In this document: positions 16,521-24,895 of the stretch, piece after piece
Layout of the letters: each line of letters begins with the position of its first letter
Numbering within the stretch: position 1 is the stretch's first letter
Assembly: GCF_028994805.1 (NCBI RefSeq)
Contig: NZ_JAJQQP010000005.1
Location: 248,001-312,000, forward strand
DNA length: 64,000 nt
Direction: 5' to 3'
From: Promicromonospora iranensis
GTDB lineage: Bacteria > Actinomycetota > Actinomycetes > Actinomycetales > Cellulomonadaceae
The notes under the pieces: generated by a model
The model's database searches: none
What the model was told of the DNA's origin: nothing
The model's input: the letters and a program-made list of their open reading frames with translations, nothing else
Program-made: the position numbers and the translations under genes

Positions 16521-19500
16521 GTGCAGGCTCTGATCACCGCGCGCCACGGGGCGCGCGAGGCGCTGCTGGCCCTGGAGCTGGACGACCGCACCACCGCGGC
16601 GGACCTGGCCGAGCGGCTGGCCGCCGAGGTGGGCGCTCCGCGGGGCAGCACCATGTACGTGGACGGGCGGCCGGTGCCGACCAGCTACGGCACCGGTCAG
16701 GAGGTGCACGTGGCGGACTCGGGTGTCCGGGACGGCGCCGTCGTCACCTTCGCGGGCGACGCGCGGCTGACGGACGGCCGCTCGAACGCCATGGCGGGCG
16801 GCCCCGTCGACCTGTGCGTCACGGGCGGGACCGGCGCCGGCGCGGTGGTCCGGCTCGGCGTCGGCGAGTCCACCGTGCAGGTAGGGCACGACGGCCGTGT
16901 CCGGGTGGACGAGCCGCGCGAGGGCGGCCTGGCCGCGATCGCCGTCGTCGTCGCGCTGGACGGCGGGGTACGGGTGCGGCGCGTCCCGGATCCTCGTTCC
17001 GCCGGCCGGCTGGTGCACCTGGACCGGCTGGAGGAGCCGCTGGGCGAGGACGAGGCGCCGTGGGCCACGGGCACCCAGCTGCGGATCGGGCCGAGCGTCC
17101 TCACGGTCCAGCCGGCCACGCGGCCCGACGCCGACCTGCGTCCCGCCGCTGAGCCGGGGCACCTGGACTACAACCGGCCGCCGCGCCTGCTGCCGCCGAT
17201 GCCCGCGACGCACTTCCGGCTGCCCGCCGAGCCGCAGCCGCCCGCGCGGAACCCGCTGCCGTGGCTGGCCATGGCGATGCCGGCGGTGCTGGGCATCACC
17301 ATGGCGTTCGTCTTCCAGTCGCCGTACTACCTGATGTTCGCGCTGGCCTCGCCGCTGATGGGCCTCGGGCACTGGTGGATGCAGAAGCGCAACGGCGTGA
17401 CCACGCACAAGGAGCGGCTCAAGGAGCACGCCGAGGAACGCGCGGCGCTCGAGGAGGAGGTGCTGGACGCGGTACGGCGTGAGCAGCACCGCCGTCGGGT
17501 CTCCAGCCCGGGCGCCGCCGAGCTGCGGCTCATCGCCACCACCCCGACGCGCCGCCTGTGGGAGCGGCGCAGCACCGACTCGGACCACCTGACCGTCCGG
17601 CTGGGGCTCGCCGACGCCACCAGCCGCGTCGAGGTGGAGGACAGCGCCGAGCCCGAGCACCGCCGCAAGACCCGCGCGACCGTGCGGTCGGTGCCGATCA
17701 CGGTGCCCCTGCGGGAGGCGGGCGTCGTCGGGCTGGCGGGCCCGGGAGACTGGCCGCGCCGTCGGGCCCGCTGGATGGTGGGCCAGCTCGGGGTGCTGCA
17801 GAGCCCGCGCGACGTGCAGGTCTACGTGCTGACCAGCTCCGAGCACGTGCAGGAGTGGGCGTGGGCGGCGTGGCTGCCGCACGTGCGGCCCTCGTTCGGT
17901 CAGACGGCGGTGGCCCTGCTCGGGACCACCACCGAGACGCTCGCGGCCCGCGTCGCCGAGGTGAGCTCGCTGATCACCCAGCGCCGGGCGGCCATGGACG
18001 CGTCGAGCGCCAAGGTCATGTCGGGCCCGCAGGTCGTGGTGGTGCTCGACGGTGCACGCCGGCTGCGCGCGCTGCCCGGCGTCGTGTCCATCCTGCGCGA
18101 CGGCCCCGGCGTCGGGGTGAGCGTCGTGTGCCTCGACGGCGACGAGCAGCTCCTGCCCGAGGAGTGCACGGCCGTGGCGCTGGCTCGCGTCGACGGCGGC
18201 ATGACGCTGCGCCGGCAGGACGCCGACGACCTCCGGTCGGTGCTGGTCGACGAGGTGGCCGACGACTGGTTCGAACCCGTGGCCCGCGCGGTGGCCGCCG
18301 TGCACGACGTGACGGCGTCCGAGGGCGACGGCCTGATCCCGGACTCGGCCCGGCTCGTCGAGGTGCTCGGCATCGAGGACCTCGACGCCGAGCAGATGGT
18401 CTCCCGCTGGCGGGGGGTGTCGAAGGGCAGCACGGCCGCCGTCGTCGGCGTCTCGCTCGACGGACCGTTCACGCTCGACCTGGTGCGTGACGGGCCGCAC
18501 GCCCTCGTGGGCGGCACCACGGGGTCGGGCAAGTCGGAGTTCCTGCAGACGGTCGTCGCGTCGCTGGCCGTGGTGAACACGCCGGAGACCATGAACTTCG
18601 TGCTGGTCGACTACAAGGGCGGCGCCGCGTTCAGCCAGTGCGAGCAGCTGCCGCACACGGTCGGCATGGTCACCGACCTGGACTCCCACCTCGTGGAACG
18701 CGCCCTGGACTCGCTGCGTGCCGAGCTCACCTACCGGGAGCACGTGCTCGCGGACGCCGGCGCGAAGGACCTGGAGGACTACCTCGACGCGCAGGGCCGC
18801 GGGCATGTCGGTCCCACGCTGCCGCGCCTCATGATCGTCATCGACGAGTTCGCCTCGATGGCGCGCGAGCTGCCCGACTTCGTCGCCGGCCTGGTCAACA
18901 TCGCGCAGCGGGGCCGCTCCCTCGGCATCCACCTCGTCCTCGCGACCCAGCGGCCCTCCGGCGTGATCTCACCGGAGATCCGCGCCAACACCAACCTGCG
19001 CGTCGCTCTCCGCATGACGGACAAGGGCGAGTCCAAGGACGTCATCGACGCCACCGAGGCGGCCGAGATCGCCAAGTCGCAGCCCGGCCGGGCCTACGCC
19101 CGGCTCGGGCACGCGTCGGTGATCCCCTTCCAGTCCGCCCGGGTCGGCGGCCGCCGCCTCTCCCTGTCCGACGTCGGGCAGGTGGAAGCCCCGTTCGTCG
19201 CGCGGGTGCCCGTGGCCGACCTGGGCGCCGCGCCGCCCAGCCGCCCGAAGGTCAAGCGCCGGGAGGACGTCGAGACCGACCTGGCCGCGCTCGTCGCGAC
19301 CCTGCGCGAGGCGTCCCGGCTGGGCGAGTGGCCCAGCCCGCGCCGGCCGTGGCTGCCGCCGCTGCCGGACCTGCTCCAGCTCTCCGAGGTGGCCCAGCCC
19401 GCAGAGGAGTCGGCGTTCGCCTGGGCGATGGAGGACTCGCCGGCGGACCAGCGCCAGGGGTCCGCGGTGATCGACCTCGACGGCTTCGGGCACCGTTACG

Positions 19501-20918
19501 TGGTCGGCGCACCCGGCAGCGGACGCTCGACCACGCTGCGCACCACGGCGTTCGCGGCCGCCACCGCCATGCCCGTGGCCGACCTCCACCTGTACGCGAT
19601 CGACTGCGGCAACGGTGCCCTGACGGTGCTGGGCGAGCTGCCGCACACGGGCGCCGTCGTGCAGCGTGGGCAGGCCGATCGGCTCAGCCGTCTGCTCGGC
19701 CGCCTCCAGGCGGAGCTCGGACGGCGGCAGCAGGTCCTCGCTGCCGGGAACTACGCCAGCGTCACCGAACAGCGCGAGCTCGCCGAACCGGAGGCACGCC
19801 TGCCGCGGATGCTGCTGCTGATCGACCGCTGGGAGAGCTTCATGAGCAGCTACGGCGAGGTCGACGGCGGCACGCTGGTCGAACAGGTCCAGGAGCTGCT
19901 GCGGGACGGGGCGAGCGCCGGCATCCACCTGCTCATCGCCGGTGACCGCAGCCTGTTGTCGAGCCGGATGAGCGTGCTGACCGACGACTCCCTCGTGCTG
20001 CGGCTGACCGACCGGTTCGACTACGGCATGGCCGGCATCAACCACAAGAAGCTGCCCGAGGAGATCCAGGCCGGGCGCGCCTTCAAGTCCGGGAGCGGGC
20101 TCGAGGTGCAGGTGGCGGTCCTCGGGGACGACCCGGCCGGTCGTGCCCAGACGGCCGCGGCCCGCCAGATCGCCGCGACGATCCGCGAACGGGAGGACGT
20201 GGCACCGGGGACGGGGCCGTTCCGGGTGGACGACCTGCCCTCCACGATCACCGTGGACGCGGCGTACCAGTACGTGGGCCGGGAGGCGGCCCGGCCGATG
20301 TGGGCGCTGCTCGGCGTCGGTGGCGACGACCTCGCGGCGTTCGGCATGGACCTGGCCGGCGACGCGCCGGCGTTCATCGTGGCCGGGCCGTCCCGGTCCG
20401 GACGGTCCACGATGCTCGCGGTCATGACCGAGTCCCTGCTGCGCGGCGGCACCCAGGTCGTGGTGCTCGCGCCGCGGCCGAGCATCCTGCGCGACCTCGC
20501 CGGCCGGGACGGCGTCCGCGCCGTGCTCACCGACCCCGAGGTGACCGAGGAGGACCTCGCGCCGCACCTCGACCCCGACGGGACGCCGGTGGTCCTCGTG
20601 GTCGACGACGGCGAGCAGGTGACCGACGCCCCCGCCAAGACCTGGCTGCGGGCGTACCTGCGCACCGCTGCGGACAACCAGCGCGGGCTGATCCTCGGTG
20701 GTGAGACGTCCGAGGTCGCGGGCGGGTTCTCCGGCTGGCAGGTCGACGCCAAGAAGTTCCGTCGAGGCGCCCTGCTCAGCCCGCAGGACCGGTTCGACGG
20801 CGACCTCGTGGGCGTGAGCCTGGCGCGCTCTGCTGTCTCGTCGCAGGTCAGCCCGGGCAAGGCACTGGTACACCTCGGGTCGGGGGAGCTGCTCACGCTG
20901 CTGGTCCCGACGGTGTAG
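16521..20918 (+). CDS. Type VII secretion FtsK/SpoIIIE ATPase (EccC/EssC-like)
   Basis: The motor of the secretion system, 1465 aa. The N-terminal ~230 residues are beta-rich and look like the FHA-type cytosolic domains of Firmicute EssC; two membrane helices lie around 246-290. Three FtsK-type ATPase modules follow. The first has a complete Walker A GGTTGSGKSE (about 664) and Walker B LMIVIDEFASMA. The second has GAPGSGRST (about 996) and LLLIDRWESF. The third has GPSRSGRST (about 1290) and VVLVVDDGEQV, so modules two and three have Arg for the catalytic Lys. GTG 16521 starts two bases after the preceding stop. The N-terminal layout is EssC-like rather than mycobacterial EccCa/Cb-like. Confidence 0.88.
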   Translation: MQALITARHGAREALLALELDDRTTAADLAERLAAEVGAPRGSTMYVDGRPVPTSYGTGQEVHVADSGVRDGAVVTFAGDARLTDGRSNAMAGGPVDLCVTGGTGAGAVVRLGVGESTVQVGHDGRVRVDEPREGGLAAIAVVVALDGGVRVRRVPDPRSAGRLVHLDRLEEPLGEDEAPWATGTQLRIGPSVLTVQPATRPDADLRPAAEPGHLDYNRPPRLLPPMPATHFRLPAEPQPPARNPLPWLAMAMPAVLGITMAFVFQSPYYLMFALASPLMGLGHWWMQKRNGVTTHKERLKEHAEERAALEEEVLDAVRREQHRRRVSSPGAAELRLIATTPTRRLWERRSTDSDHLTVRLGLADATSRVEVEDSAEPEHRRKTRATVRSVPITVPLREAGVVGLAGPGDWPRRRARWMVGQLGVLQSPRDVQVYVLTSSEHVQEWAWAAWLPHVRPSFGQTAVALLGTTTETLAARVAEVSSLITQRRAAMDASSAKVMSGPQVVVVLDGARRLRALPGVVSILRDGPGVGVSVVCLDGDEQLLPEECTAVALARVDGGMTLRRQDADDLRSVLVDEVADDWFEPVARAVAAVHDVTASEGDGLIPDSARLVEVLGIEDLDAEQMVSRWRGVSKGSTAAVVGVSLDGPFTLDLVRDGPHALVGGTTGSGKSEFLQTVVASLAVVNTPETMNFVLVDYKGGAAFSQCEQLPHTVGMVTDLDSHLVERALDSLRAELTYREHVLADAGAKDLEDYLDAQGRGHVGPTLPRLMIVIDEFASMARELPDFVAGLVNIAQRGRSLGIHLVLATQRPSGVISPEIRANTNLRVALRMTDKGESKDVIDATEAAEIAKSQPGRAYARLGHASVIPFQSARVGGRRLSLSDVGQVEAPFVARVPVADLGAAPPSRPKVKRREDVETDLAALVATLREASRLGEWPSPRRPWLPPLPDLLQLSEVAQPAEESAFAWAMEDSPADQRQGSAVIDLDGFGHRYVVGAPGSGRSTTLRTTAFAAATAMPVADLHLYAIDCGNGALTVLGELPHTGAVVQRGQADRLSRLLGRLQAELGRRQQVLAAGNYASVTEQRELAEPEARLPRMLLLIDRWESFMSSYGEVDGGTLVEQVQELLRDGASAGIHLLIAGDRSLLSSRMSVLTDDSLVLRLTDRFDYGMAGINHKKLPEEIQAGRAFKSGSGLEVQVAVLGDDPAGRAQTAAARQIAATIREREDVAPGTGPFRVDDLPSTITVDAAYQYVGREAARPMWALLGVGGDDLAAFGMDLAGDAPAFIVAGPSRSGRSTMLAVMTESLLRGGTQVVVLAPRPSILRDLAGRDGVRAVLTDPEVTEEDLAPHLDPDGTPVVLVVDDGEQVTDAPAKTWLRAYLRTAADNQRGLILGGETSEVAGGFSGWQVDAKKFRRGALLSPQDRFDGDLVGVSLARSAVSSQVSPGKALVHLGSGELLTLLVPTV

Positions 20919-21093
20919 GGGTCGTCGGGCGGGATAGACCCCGCACCTCCCGTGCCCGCACCTTCGGGGCGACACGGCGCACCTCGTCGTCCTGGTCTCT
21001 TCGGCAGGGCGACCCGCGTCGACACATCGGGGCGAGCCGTACGCGAGGCGTGTGGTGGTCGCGCGAAGAGCGACGTCGTGCCACCGTAGGACA
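20919..21093. other. Intergenic gap after the type VII operon
   Basis: 175 bases with no gene. No strong terminator hairpin or -10 box stands out; GTCGCGCGAAGAGCGAC near 21058 could form a weak stem. Confidence 0.4.
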
Positions 21094-22059
21094 GTGCCAG
21101 CGCACGACCAGTCCGATCTCGACACCGCCGTCGACGCGCTCTACACCCGCCCGCTCGACGAGTTCATTGCTGCCCGCGACGCCGCCGTCCGGCAGGCGAC
21201 GGACAGCGGCGACCGCCTGGGCGCCGCGCGGGTCAAGCGACTGCCGAAACCGTCGGTCGCCGCCTGGGTGATCAACCAGGTCACGCGGGAGCACCCCGAG
21301 GAGATCGCGGCGCTCGCGGACCTCGGCGACGAGCTGCGCGCCGCCACCCAGGAGCGCGACCGAGGCAGGATCCGGGCGCTGGACCATCTGCGGCGTGAGC
21401 GCACCGACGGCCTGGTCCGCACCGTGCGCGAGGCCGGCGAGGTGGGCGGGCGACCGGTGTCGTCCGCCGTGCTCGACCGGCTGACGGAAACGCTGACCGC
21501 CGCCGTGATGGACCCGGACGCCGCCGGGGTGGTCCGGGCCGGGCGACTTGCCCGGGCGCTGCAGCACGTCGGTTTCGGGATCGTGGACGAGCAGGGCGAA
21601 GAGGCCGAGCTGGTCGAGCTGCACGCCACGACGTCGGACGGCGGTTCGCGTACTGCCCGGGATGGCGACGTCGAGAAGCCGGCGAGAGCGGAGAAGTCGA
21701 AGTCACCCGGGCGTGGGAAGCCTGACCCGGCCGCCGCGGAGCTGACTGCCGCGGAAGAGGCCGTCGAGGAGGCCGCGACGCAGGTGGACCGCCTGGAGGC
21801 GCGCCGCGACGACGTCCGCGAGCGGCTCCGCTCCGCAGACGCCGGGATCGAGCACGGCGAGAGCGAGCTGGAACGCCTGGAGAGGGAGCTCGACCGGCTC
21901 GCCGCCGAGAGGGACGAGACGCGACGCGCGCTCGACGAGGCACGGACGGCGGCGGACGAGGCTCGTGCCGACCTGGCCGTCGTCGAGGACGAGCTCGACG
22001 ACGCGGTGGAGCTCGCCGCGGAGGCACGTCGCCGTCGCCGTGCAGCACGTGGACGGTGA
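21094..22059 (+). CDS. Hypothetical coiled-coil protein
   Basis: A 321-residue protein of no named family. The N-terminal ~150 residues are helical with a conserved-looking core VKRLPKPSVAAWVINQVTRE. A charged Lys/Asp-rich linker leads to a long C-terminal coiled coil of Glu/Arg/Leu heptads (from about residue 210), ending in ARRRRRAARGR. No signal peptide or membrane segment, so it is presumably cytosolic. GTG 21094 has TAGGAC just upstream and removes a non-conserved 14-residue extension from 21052. The protein looks like others annotated hypothetical in Cellulomonas relatives. Function unknown. Confidence 0.65.
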   Translation: MPAHDQSDLDTAVDALYTRPLDEFIAARDAAVRQATDSGDRLGAARVKRLPKPSVAAWVINQVTREHPEEIAALADLGDELRAATQERDRGRIRALDHLRRERTDGLVRTVREAGEVGGRPVSSAVLDRLTETLTAAVMDPDAAGVVRAGRLARALQHVGFGIVDEQGEEAELVELHATTSDGGSRTARDGDVEKPARAEKSKSPGRGKPDPAAAELTAAEEAVEEAATQVDRLEARRDDVRERLRSADAGIEHGESELERLERELDRLAAERDETRRALDEARTAADEARADLAVVEDELDDAVELAAEARRRRRAARGR

Positions 22060-22119
22060 GCCGGCGTGGAGCTAACGAGCGAGGACGAGGGCTCACGGAC
22101 GGGTGTCACCGAGCTCGGT

Positions 22120-22125
22120 TAGGGT
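22120..22125 (+). promoter_or_regulatory. Probable -10 box (TAGGGT) of a leaderless transcript
   Basis: TAGGGT ends six bases before the ATG of the DUF2200 gene with no ribosome binding site between, again consistent with leaderless initiation. Confidence 0.45.
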
Positions 22126-22131
22126 CGCCAG

Positions 22132-22506
22132 ATGGCGCATCATCGAATCTTCGGTACCAGCTTTGCGAGCATCTACGCGCTCTACGTGCAGAAGGTGGAG
22201 CGCAAGGACCACACCAAGGCTGAGGTGGACCAGGTGATCTCCTGGCTCACGGGGTACGACGAGGCCGGCCTGCAGCAGGCCATCGCGAGCGAGGTCGACT
22301 TCGAGACGTTTTTCGCCGAGGCCCCCGCGATGAACCCGAATGCTGTCCTGATCAAGGGCGTCATCTGCGGACACCGGGTGGAGGAGATCGAGGATCCGCT
22401 GATGCAGAAGATCCGCTACCTGGACAAGCTGGTCGACGAGGTGGCGCGCGGCAAGAAGATGGCGACGATCCTGCGCGGGAGCGACCCGACGGCCGTCCGA
22501 CCCTAG
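22132..22506 (+). CDS. DUF2200 domain-containing protein
   Basis: A 124-residue protein covering the whole DUF2200 family: [32 protein letters not shown], and the tail [20 protein letters not shown] followed by a Lys-rich helix. The family is widespread in bacteria, single-domain and of unknown function. The start ATG is only six bases downstream of a TAGGGT box, suggesting a leaderless mRNA. No operon partner. Confidence 0.9.
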   Translation: MAHHRIFGTSFASIYALYVQKVERKDHTKAEVDQVISWLTGYDEAGLQQAIASEVDFETFFAEAPAMNPNAVLIKGVICGHRVEEIEDPLMQKIRYLDKLVDEVARGKKMATILRGSDPTAVRP

Positions 22507-22645
22507 GTCGGCCACCCACCGGCGGGTCCCTGCTCATCGACCTCGCCCCCGCCGACGTCGCCTGACGTGGCGGTTGAGACCTGGTTTCGGGGCGCCTCGA
22601 CACCTCACCAAAAGTTATCCACAGATTTTGTCTTGGACGTGCAGA

Positions 22646-22661
22646 TCGAACGAACGTTCGA
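22646..22661. promoter_or_regulatory. LexA (SOS) box upstream of the DUF222/HNH gene
   Basis: TCGAACGAACGTTCGA is a perfect match to the actinobacterial/Bacillus-type SOS consensus TCGAAC-N4-GTTCGA. It lies 57 bases before the GTG and directly abuts GATAAT, a likely -10 box (22662-22667). LexA bound here would block transcription until DNA damage. Confidence 0.85.
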
Positions 22662-22717
22662 GATAATAGATGCAGCGAGGATGTGAAAACTAGAGGCGAC
22701 GAGGGGGGTGGGGTCCG

Positions 22718-24478
22718 GTGGAGCAGTCGACGTCGACGGATGGCGTTCCCGGCCCTGGCCTGCCCAGTGCCGAGTCGATCGAGGAGACGCTGGCCCGGTT
22801 CGAGAACATGATGGACGAGCTCGCAGTCCTGACCGACCCTGAGGTGTTGGACGGGTGGGACGCCCCGACCGTGGGCCGGCTGATGGAGGCACACACCCGG
22901 ATCCGTTCGCTCACCGGCCGCCTCGACGGCGTGCGGTGCACCCTGCTGTCCCGGATCGAAGCGGACGGGTCCTGGCGCTCAGGCGGGATGGCGCGCGCGT
23001 TCACCACTTGGCTGCGGATCCGGGAGGGCATCTCGGCGACGACGGCGGGTAAGGACATGACGATGGCCCGCCGCCTGGCCACGGCGCTGCCTGGGACGCG
23101 GGAGCGCCTGGTCGCGGGCACCCTCGGGATCGACCATGCCCGTGTGATGACCAAGGTCGCCCCCACCAGCGAGACCCGTCAGGATGCGTTGGCCTGGCTG
23201 ATCGACACCCGCACGGGTGAGCGGACGACCCCGGAGGCGTTCGTGCAGACCGTGCCGGTCGACTTCCCCGACCCGGCCCAGGACCCCGACGGGGCGCACA
23301 CCCGTCAGCTCATCACCCAGGTCCTCGAAGACGCGGTCACCAAGGGGACCTTGGTCACGGGTGAGGGCCTGGTCCTGCGCGAGGCGGGTTCGTTGAACGC
23401 GGACCAGTTCCGGATCGTGGCACGCCGGTTCGCGACGATCACCGACCCCGACACGGATGACGTGGATGACGACAAGGCCGCTCTGGGCGAGTTCCTCGAC
23501 CTGGCCAAGACCTTCGGCGGCTACCACCTCGCAGGGTTCCTGACCGACGAACACGGCCTCCTGGTCACCGCAGCGATCAACGCGATCCTCGGCGCCCCGT
23601 CGGCGGAGGACACGCGTACCTCGACGCAACGCCGCGCACAGGGCCTGGCCGACGTCGCCCGGATCGTCCTGGACACCAACCAGGCCTCCCCCGGCGCCGC
23701 GATCCCACCCCACCTGAACGTCACGGTGTCGTGGACCGAGCTGGTCGCCCAGGCCACCCGTACCCGCGACGGCCTCTGCCTGACCTGCGGACAAACCGCA
23801 CCAGGCCGCACGACGGGCACAGGAGCACCGAGCACAGGAGCACCGGGCACGGGTGCAGGTGCACCGGGCACTGGCACTGGCACTGGCGTAGCGGACACGG
23901 GTACTGGCCCGGGCCCAGCGGGCACGATGACGGTGTCCGCGCTGCTGTCCGGTGGTGGCCCCGTGTTCACCGAGACCGGTGACCGCGCACCACGAGCACT
24001 CCTACGCCGCCTGGCCTGCGACAGTGCCGTCACCCGGATCGTGTTCGGACCCGACGGCGCCGTCCTGGACGTCGGCCGCGCACAACGGACGGTGAGCGGG
24101 CAGATGCGGCGAGCGGTGATCGCCCGTGACCAGCACTGCGTCTTCCCTGGATGTGATCAACCACCATCACGGTGCGAGGTCCACCACGCGGTCACTCACT
24201 GGGCCCACGGCGGAAACACCTCCGTGTCCAACAGTGCGTTGTTGTGCTGGTACCACCACCAGCTCGTCGACACCCGAGGCATCACCATGCACTGGACCGG
24301 CAAACCCACCACCACGGGCACCACCACAGCCGACAGCACCACCGGCACCACCACGAGCGCCACCGCGCCCGGCGCCCTGATCGAGACCGGGTGGGCCTTC
24401 ACCGACGCCCGCGGACACCGCATCACCCTGCCCGAGCCCATCGAGGCCCTGCCCCCGCCCGAGGCCGAAGCCGCCTGA
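22718..24478 (+). CDS. DUF222 / HNH endonuclease family protein (13E12-like)
   Basis: A 586-residue member of the DUF222 family, related to the mycobacterial 13E12 repeat proteins. The long helical DUF222 region (about 30-400) is interrupted by a Gly/Thr/Ala repeat linker near 365-405. The HNH nuclease motif follows at about 455-510: IARDQHCVFPGCDQPPSRCE, HHAVTHWAHGG, and N-x(n)-LLCWYHHQLV, with the paired Cys of a zinc-stabilised HNH and all metal-binding His present. The tail is Thr-rich. A GGGGGGTGGGG stretch precedes GTG 22718. A perfect SOS box controls it. Such proteins are multicopy and possibly mobile; no transposase or terminal repeats are visible here. Confidence 0.85.
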   Translation: MEQSTSTDGVPGPGLPSAESIEETLARFENMMDELAVLTDPEVLDGWDAPTVGRLMEAHTRIRSLTGRLDGVRCTLLSRIEADGSWRSGGMARAFTTWLRIREGISATTAGKDMTMARRLATALPGTRERLVAGTLGIDHARVMTKVAPTSETRQDALAWLIDTRTGERTTPEAFVQTVPVDFPDPAQDPDGAHTRQLITQVLEDAVTKGTLVTGEGLVLREAGSLNADQFRIVARRFATITDPDTDDVDDDKAALGEFLDLAKTFGGYHLAGFLTDEHGLLVTAAINAILGAPSAEDTRTSTQRRAQGLADVARIVLDTNQASPGAAIPPHLNVTVSWTELVAQATRTRDGLCLTCGQTAPGRTTGTGAPSTGAPGTGAGAPGTGTGTGVADTGTGPGPAGTMTVSALLSGGGPVFTETGDRAPRALLRRLACDSAVTRIVFGPDGAVLDVGRAQRTVSGQMRRAVIARDQHCVFPGCDQPPSRCEVHHAVTHWAHGGNTSVSNSALLCWYHHQLVDTRGITMHWTGKPTTTGTTTADSTTGTTTSATAPGALIETGWAFTDARGHRITLPEPIEALPPPEAEAA

Positions 24479-24579
24479 TGCCCGCTCGGCACCAAGCCGA
24501 CCACGGAGCCGCCGATCATGAGTCACCACGCAGCCGCTAGTCAGGAGCCGCCGACCAGGAGCCGCCAGCCACGAAGCCA

Positions 24580-24774
24580 TCACCCGTTGGGTGGTGGGCG
24601 GTGCTGGGGGTTCAGGTCGGGCGCTCCGGTCTCGTGGGGTTCCGTCGCGAACTCGTGGTGGCCGTTCGGGCACTCCGGGATCGGCTCACCCTCGGTGACG
24701 TGGACCATCGCGTCACACCTCGCGCAGTAGAGACCGCCGGACTCCGGTGCCGCTTCGCCGGCTTGTATCGCCAT
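24580..24774 (-). CDS. Small zinc-ribbon protein
   Basis: A 64-residue protein starting MAIQAGEAAPESGG with YCARCDAM and ECPNGHHEF, giving a CxxC...CxxxH pattern typical of a single zinc ribbon. The tail is Pro/His-rich. ATG 24774 is supported by AAGGAGGGAACACTGTC upstream, a strong ribosome binding site. Similar tiny proteins occur in actinobacteria without known role. It faces the DUF222 gene convergently. Confidence 0.75.
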   Translation of the reverse strand: MAIQAGEAAPESGGLYCARCDAMVHVTEGEPIPECPNGHHEFATEPHETGAPDLNPQHRPPPNG

Positions 24775-24895
24775 GACAGTGTTCCCTCCTTCGTGAATAC
24801 CGTCGTCCGTCCAGTCGACACCCGGCCGCGCGCAGTCGCACGGCGGCCGGGCGGTCCCGAGCCGGCGGTGACCGGCGTCGCCGCGTGCCGCGGAC

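Noticed and set aside
22718-24478. DUF222/HNH gene as part of an insertion sequence or homing element
   Set aside because: No transposase, terminal inverted repeats or target duplications were found. Only the protein family itself is associated with multicopy repeats.
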